The notes beneath the pieces are model-generated. The model had not been told where the DNA came from. It made no database searches and saw nothing but the letters and a program-made list of their open reading frames with translations. DNA of 64,000 nt from positions 51,598,738-51,662,737 of the forward strand of contig OZ023205.1 in assembly GCA_963995525.1 (NCBI GenBank), given 5' to 3'. Made by a program: the position numbers and the translations under genes. Positions 58,414 to 64,000 of this stretch are shown piece after piece; positions within the stretch are counted from its first letter, which is position 1; every line of letters starts with the position of its first letter. This DNA is from Escarpia spicata (Eukaryota > Annelida > Polychaeta > Sabellida > Siboglinidae).

Positions 58414-60328
58414 AAAAAATACTATTATAAACTAATATATAAATTTATTATATGACAGATGCATGCTTTATCTGTAAATATAAGTTATTTAGAGTTCTGC
58501 TGAAGTAAATGTTATAAAAGTGACGCTTATTAACAGTAAACAGTAAAATGAGTAGAAACACATTTTGATATTTTTATACAAAACAATTTCATTTCAGCTA
58601 CAGCATCATACCATAATCTCTAACTACAGGAAGCTTAGTGAGGAATTTGACCGGTTTGTCCTTTTTCATCCTTTCCGGCAAGCCAATGACAGTCAACTCT
58701 GCCCCCTTGAGTCGACCCCTCTTCCTCATTGATGGCGGCATTTTCATGTTACCGAGACCTGTCAACAGATGATAATTGGCAGGTTAAAATAGCCAGTAAC
58801 AAGACCCACCAAAGATACTTGGAAGAACAAGTGAAAATACATATACACAAAATTCATTAAATATATGTTACAAATCCAAAATACAGTACTCCTCTGACAG
58901 TTATCCTCAGCTTTGCCATCATTTTAAACTATCTTCCCTTCAACATCGTAGGCAAGTTGCAGATCTTGCACTCCCAACTAGACTCGTCGTATCTGGTAGG
59001 GGCTATCCAATTTCACTGTCCTTCACGATCTATTCGAAACTACATCCCTTTCAACACATGGTATTTAAGTGATCCAACTTGCGATATATTTTCAGGAGCT
59101 GAAACCTTTAGATCCTCAATTCAAAAACATTTCTATGTATAACGGATGTTTGCCTGGTATATTTGATGTTGATATTGTGTAGTTTTTATGTCCTTATTGT
59201 TCTTATTATTATTCTATTATTGTTTTATTATTTATATGTATTGTTTCAGTTATCAGTCCTGTTACTGGGTCCACTGGACCTGTTGGAATCTGAATAAATA
59301 CAATACAATACCAGGTAAATAGTTATGTATGGAGAAAAACCAAGAAATGTTTACGTGTAGTAATAAGTGATTTGTAACGTCCAATTGTACTTGCCAAAAT
59401 AACAAGTACATTTATGCACATTAAAACATTCCTGGAATTATAATTAATAACCCACTTACTCGGTGTTTGGTTTTACTTTAGACAAAAGCAGACCTGTTGT
59501 TAACGCATTCTGAGTTAAACTACCTACTGTTTTATTTCAAAAGATATAACTACTACGGCAAATACAATGTGGTACAAACTTACTAGTCTTTAAGGACTCT
59601 GTAACGAAGATGCAAGAAGTTCGACCGGGTCATCAAGCTTCATCGTTGGCTGATCATGTACTGCACCGACTGAAAACAAAATAGGAATGTAAATCAGTTG
59701 ATGTCACTTTTAACATGAAGTTTGCTGACAGGAATAGACAACATTTATACGTGAATATTAATTTTCGTACGTACATGCATGTGCACGAATGTCAATCAAT
59801 TGATGTCACTAACTTACCCAAGGTTTGAAACGGGATATAACGTGGACATTCAAGTTTTACGATACGGCAAACAAAAACAAAGACATTTGTTTTGGTAGTC
59901 TACGACTACGCTTAGCTTTAGCCTCGGCACGGACAGTGACGTGCTTCTTCATTCAGAATCAAACGAGTAACGGCTAAAACGATTTGTTGGCTGACTACAT
60001 AGTACCCTCAAACAGGGTTATTACACTCAAAGATAATATAATTACTTAAATAAGCAGACGTACTGTGATGTGGCTCTGGCGCCTTTGCTTTCTTCGGAAT
60101 TGTGCAGTTTTCCACCGAATATTGCCCACGCCAGTATACTTCACATCGGGATTTGCCTTTCCTGCAATGTTCGGCATACGCTGTTTGGCACCGTCTGGTT
60201 CTTGAATCGCGCAAACACATTTGCACAAAACTGTCATCTTGAACTCGTTTGAATTTATCGGAAAATTGCGAAAAGGAAGACAATTTATCAGCGACATTGA
60301 CACCCACGAACTCTTTCCTAACTTCCAT
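58143..60328 (-). CDS. KRGRPKG/ZSWIM-type zinc-finger gene, partial, with a frameshift
   Basis: Exon A (60,328-60,064) encodes an N-terminal block reading FSQFSDKFKRVQ then LRDSRT, resembling the FAR1-like start of ZSWIM1/3-type proteins, and ends phase 1 before GTACGT. Exon B (58,758-58,612) joins in frame and gives RKRGRLKGAELTVIGLP and KFLTKLPVVRDY, ending TATG|GTATGA. Exon C (58,413-58,143) joins as VMLCWFVQTDVAETALHTG, matching the usual continuation, but the recognisable rest (CLDSDVCL, TPTWHAVQQM, GAWYCTTC, the start of a Cys-rich finger) is in another frame, so a one-base indel lies near 58,320. No SWIM core is seen. Either this is a recent pseudogene or the sequence has an error. Its function is not known. 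Confidence 0.6.
58612..58758 (-). CDS. zinc-finger gene, exon B (KRGRPKG-like)
   Basis: Acceptor gttgacag; contains the AT-hook-like KRGRLKG and TVIGLP; donor TATG|GTATGA. Confidence 0.65.
58957..59315 (+). mobile_element. LINE 3' end with AATAC-type tail
   Basis: A short C-terminal frame (RSIRNYIPFNTWYLS, stop near 59,142) is followed by a T-rich UTR and the tail ctgaataaatacaatacaat. It sits in the intron between exons A and B of the zinc-finger gene. Confidence 0.65.
60064..60328 (-). CDS. zinc-finger gene, exon A
   Basis: ATG at 60,328 (an in-frame ATG also at 60,355); the FAR1-like block follows. Donor CACA|GTACGT. Confidence 0.6.
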
Positions 60329-60339
60329 TTTGTGAAATG

Positions 60340-60475
60340 CGCCGAATCTGCGCATGCGCGGCTATACTATGGCGAAGTAGGTTTACGGCCCATGCGCGGC
60401 CCAACTCACGGAAGAATAGCTGTCCAAATCTGGGTTACGGCAACTGGAAGAATAACCACTTCGTAAAAACAATTG
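60340..60475 (-). promoter_or_regulatory. promoter region of the zinc-finger gene
   Basis: Just upstream of exon A is ctgcgcatgcgcgg, a match to the NRF1 palindrome, plus two ETS-like cttccg/cggaag sites and GC-rich words. It is the inverse of the repeat array at 54,556-54,840. Confidence 0.55.
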
Positions 60476-60719
60476 CTCCAAGCTCACCTAGCTGTTCCTA
60501 GTTATAGCCACTGGTGGTTATTATTTGTGTACGTAGTCTTCGCGTGTTAATTGCAGCGTGCCTGAATGCTTCCCAGAGAAGTCTCAGTCTCAGCCACCGA
60601 CCTCAATTATAACTGAAATAAGTGGTCTCAGTCCAGGAGCTACGTAACTTCTACGACAGTCGCTCGGGAAAGTAGGCCTGGCTTCATGATTATCGTTACG
60701 GTAAACTTACACACCATAC

Positions 60720-61040
60720 AAAATACGTTCATTGATTAAATGATTGATTCAAAGAATTCGCGCCGCCATCGCTCGGACCAGGTCAATGTGCTTACAATAA
60801 TTCCATTCCCATGCTAAGCTAACAACTCACGTAATTCAGCAGTTAGGGAGATGAAAGACGCCCTTCTCCGACTCTGTTCCGCGCTAAACCAACCTGGCCT
60901 ACATCCGGAATCGGCTGGAGCACGCAACCAGCACGGACTAGTTACGTCACGGGCTGAAATGCTCGAAACTACTTTTCTTCCCGCCTACCATATGGCGCCA
61001 CTGTTACATTGGATTCCCGAGATGGTTGAGTGTCACACAC
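60720..61040 (-). promoter_or_regulatory. conserved block upstream of MS4A-like gene 2
   Basis: Counterpart of 24,660-24,985. Shared phrases include cagcagttagggagatgaaa-like, gcctacatccggaatc and atggcgccact. Confidence 0.45.
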
Positions 61041-61139
61041 ATAAATATAACTCATTGGCGCTGGCACCGGGGGTGTGGGGGACTGAGGCCCCAACATTTT
61101 TGGCGTGGGGCTGGATATATAATTGCCCCCTCAATATTT

Positions 61140-61400
61140 AGGGAAGGGGTGAATTTTGGGGTGCAATTCTAGATGTTTGGAGAGCGTAGGTGGGGTTTAT
61201 AGGGAGCCTCAAGGAGGGGGTGCAATTGGAAGTTTTGGGAAACCCTGAAGATAGGTTTTGAGGAGCCTCAGTCCGTGCAATTTCAAGTTTATGGAGAGAC
61301 TGCATGTTCTTTTGAAGGCATGCAGCCTCAGTGGAGATGCATGGAAAGCCTGAAGGGTGGTTTGGGAGTCTCAGAGGGGGCAATTTCACAAAATATAGTC
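61140..61400. repeat. degenerate G-rich tandem repeat, about 75-80 bp
   Basis: Four blurred units share 'ggggtgcaatt', 'gggagcctca' and 'tggagag' phrases. Confidence 0.55.
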
Positions 61401-61469
61401 CCCCGGCCCCGCCGTCTTCCGATGTCATGATCCGACATCAGATCAAGTGGTAAGTGTAGCTGAAGCTCC

Positions 61470-61985
61470 GGCTCAGCCCACCGACTATTAATTTTGTTCC
61501 GGTTCCAGTGCAACGTGTTTGTAGAATTATACGGAGAGGCTGAGAAAGCTGGAGGTGAGGCAATAACACAAGATGCTTTGGAGAAAGCGGTAAAGAAGAT
61601 GAATACCTGGAAGGATGTAGAAGTGGATGAACTGCCAATGGAAATGGCGAAAGTTAGCAGACATGTGGGAATCAAATGGCTCCAAGGCGAAGCTGTGTAA
61701 CGTGTGCTTCACAGCAGGAGAGTACAAGCGGAGTGGCGAGGAGGAGGTATTGACTTTGTGCCGACATGGAAGCTAGAGGAAAGAGGACATCCACGACCCA
61801 GGAAGATAAAGAGGCATCACATTACTGAGCCAAGACGTGAAATTGCAGGAAAGGATAAGTGTACCGGATGCTACGTACATATACATACAGTGCATAGAAA
61901 GAAAGACCATTGCGGAAGACCTAGAGATATATGGAGAGTAGGTTTCCTACTAGTAAGGAAAGCAGAAGAAACTACCGAGTGATGT
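61470..61985 (+). mobile_element. LINE reverse transcriptase fragment (pre-palm region)
   Basis: The plus strand reads ALEKAVKKMNTWKDVEVDEL and PMEMAK, then EWRGGGIDFVPTWK, a decayed form of the segment just before RT core motifs. A stop follows EAV near 61,700. Confidence 0.7.
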
Positions 61986-63450
61986 GGACACCACTCTGCG
62001 AAGGAGAAAGGGAGCGAAGTAAATGACATAGAACAAGTGTTATTGCATGGCGTAGCCCTAATGCGAGTGTTCAGATGCGTTCAAAACTGGTGGTGCTGGA
62101 AGTCGATATAATAGCGTAATATCAACCCGGCTTGTATTAGAGGTAGACATGCAGTAACAGCACAATTGCCCTATTGCTGATGGCGGAAGTTGACAGTAAC
62201 CGCACAGTTACATTGTCGCTAGTGGCAGATGTAGAGGACAATGGCACAGGCGCATTGTCGTTGGTACCAGATGTAGACGACACTGGCACAGGCGCATTGT
62301 CGCTGGTGCCAGATGTAGACGACACTGGCACAGGCGCATTGTCGCTAGTGGCAGATGTAGACGACAATGGCACAGGCGCATTGTCGCTAGTGGCAGATGT
62401 AGACGACAATGGCACAGGCGCATTGTCGCTAGTGGCAGATGTAGACGACATTGGCACCGTCGGATTGTCGCTAGTGCCAGATGTAGACGACAACGGCACA
62501 GTCGGATTGTCGCTAGTGGCAGATGTAGACGACAATGGCACCACCACATTGTCGCTGCATGGTGCCAGATGTAGACGACAATGGCACTGTCGCATTGTCG
62601 TTGGTGCCAGATGTAGACGACAATGGCAGTAACGTTGCTGGTGGTGCCAAAAATAATGGCAATGACACAATCAAACTATCGCTTGTGCCAAAAGTAGACA
62701 GCAGTGGCACAGTCGCCAGCATGGTGCCAAAAATAGACGCCAATGACAGGGTCATACATTGTCTCGTGTGGTGCGAGAAATTCACGGAAATATGGCGCAT
62801 ATGTTCTCTCACTTGACGATAACGGCTCAATTACCCTGTCGCTGTTGACGTAAGAAGATACGGTATAAAATGCAAAAAAACGACCAGGCATTGGAACTAT
62901 AGGAAACGTTGCAAGAAAGGATTAACACTTTCTAAAACATGACCTTCGAATTAATCTGGAGAAGACTGAAATAATGGGGATATATGAACAGGATGTGGAT
63001 CTGCATGTAGCTGTTGTTACAGAAACCATTGTCCATTGCACTAATGCACGGGCTGAACTGTGTGACCACGGAGGAAGTAGTTGGGAAGTGCAGATAACTT
63101 CTTTCAATAATATTTTATAATAATTATATGATAACTTCTTTTGCGCCTACATCCTCGGAAATCAAGCTCAATATCACAATCGATAATCCATACTAAAATC
63201 GTCAACAGATGGATCAATACGCCAGGGAGCTAAGGTGGATACGCAATATTTAAAAGGTCAGTTTTTAAATGATGGCGAAATTGTATGATATTTTCATTCC
63301 AGAGTTTGTGAGGCAACAGAAAATGCCCTAATTCCGATATTAGTATCGACTCTAGGAAATAAAAGTAAATCAGAACTAGATGTTAGCAGAAGTATTTAAT
63401 ATAAACATGCTGGTTGCCTACATGAAAGTGCCTGATAGGTAATGGTACAT
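61870..63450. repeat. composite repeat, copy B (CR1 empty site)
   Basis: Same order as copy A without the CR1 LINE: gtagccctaatgcgagtg is uninterrupted near 62,055. It includes the 42-bp minisatellite at 62,208-62,640 with about ten units. Confidence 0.85.
62208..62640. repeat. 42-bp minisatellite in composite repeat copy B
   Basis: Units of gcagatgtagacgacaatgg followed by cacaggcgcattgtcgctag. Open frames on both strands are by-products of the length being a multiple of three. Confidence 0.9.
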
Positions 63451-63453
63451 ATC

Positions 63454-63541
63454 TCCCTCCCTCCCTCCCTCCCTCCCTCCCTCCCTCCCTCCCTCCCTCC
63501 CTCCCTCCCTCCCTCCCTCCCTCCCTCCCTCCCTCCCTCCC
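63454..63541. repeat. (CTCC)n microsatellite
   Basis: An uninterrupted run of about 22 tetranucleotide units. Confidence 0.97.
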
Positions 63542-63549
63542 TGAGGTGT

Positions 63550-63880
63550 CCTTAGAATGATTCAATCAAATACAGATTTGTGTGTGTGTAGTGGCACTAC
63601 CACATGAAATGTCTATGCAAAATCCGAGAAAAGGTTACTGAAGAGTTTTGGGGAAAATAGGCAAAATGTGAAAATTGACCAGTTTGCGGGGCCCTGGAGG
63701 GGGGTTAGAATAATTCAATCAAATACAGATTTCTAATGCATAGTGGCAGTACCCTAAGATATGTCTATGCAAATTAGAGAAACAGTTGCTGAATGGTTTC
63801 TGAGATATGGCAGCTAACGGCACACGGCGGACGCAGAGTGAGGGCATAAGTCCGTTGGACCTTCGGCCCAAAGGACTAAA
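63550..63880 (+). repeat. interspersed repeat ending in 'ggaccttcgg' palindrome
   Basis: Full module as at 23,640-24,000: gattcaatcaaatacagatt, then cctaagatatgtcta, then cggacgcagagtg, then gtccgttggaccttcgg...aaggactaa. Confidence 0.8.
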
Positions 63881-64000
63881 AACAGCCCCACAGAACTAAT
63901 TATAGTTATTTTTGATGCTTAACCTAGTTCTATTATTTGGCATTGTGCCAACAGATTGGAGCATTGGGATCATTAAGCCTATATATACAAACATAGCAGC

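Noticed and set aside
59590..59670. Extra exon of the zinc-finger gene
   Set aside because: It has an acceptor and a GTAAGT donor, but the plausible frame contains a stop, and exons A and B join in frame without it.

Overview
This window is animal nuclear DNA, most likely from a marine invertebrate (AT-rich, repeat-dense, short exons with GT-AG introns, many LINE reverse-transcriptase remnants, DNA-transposon MITEs, a tRNA-derived SINE, long minisatellites). I cannot name the species. There is no rRNA gene, functional tRNA gene, CRISPR array or bacterial operon.

Host genes. Two tandem paralogues of a four-transmembrane MS4A/CD20-like family lie on the minus strand: gene 1 (coding exons 12,237-20,364, 278 aa) and gene 2 (46,866-53,852, 273 aa). 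They share six coding exons, matching intron phases, four membrane segments and a Pro/Gln-rich tail with a PPPY motif. A conserved non-coding block about 4-7 kb upstream of each (24.66-24.98 kb and 60.72-61.04 kb) is probably their promoter. Between gene 2 and that block is a minus-strand gene related to the KRGRPKG/ZSWIM-type zinc-finger family (58.14-60.33 kb), with one apparent frameshift. At 6.5-7.8 kb is a small predicted secreted protein gene whose second exon is split by a LINE.

The main oddity is a 10.5-kb near-palindrome (about 30,993-41,515). Each 4.7-kb arm carries, from outside to centre: iteron-like repeats, CRE-containing repeats, a TATA box, a two-exon zinc-finger gene A (334 aa, open in both arms), two tandem-repeat blocks, a second TATA box and a one-exon gene B (zinc finger plus a conserved C-terminal domain, broken by different lesions in each arm). 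The arms point at each other across a spacer of about 114 bp. This looks like a virus-like or transposon-like element in head-to-head form; I do not recognise it as a named class.

Repeats make up much of the rest. A hAT-like element lies exactly between two 281-bp direct repeats (3.4-5.5 kb). A 44-bp minisatellite (8.19-10.67 kb) is an expansion of the end of a TA-flanked MITE, and a 36-bp array (47.1-47.9 kb) is an expansion of a different part of the same MITE. An ACGT-saturated array with a five-monomer higher-order unit (25.15-26.77 kb) abuts the presumed gene 1 promoter. A 57-bp minisatellite lies at 55.4-57.2 kb. A CR1-like LINE (41.8-45.0 kb) has its empty site preserved in a second copy of the same composite repeat at 61.9-63.4 kb. 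Nested hAT elements have recognisable 8-bp target duplications.
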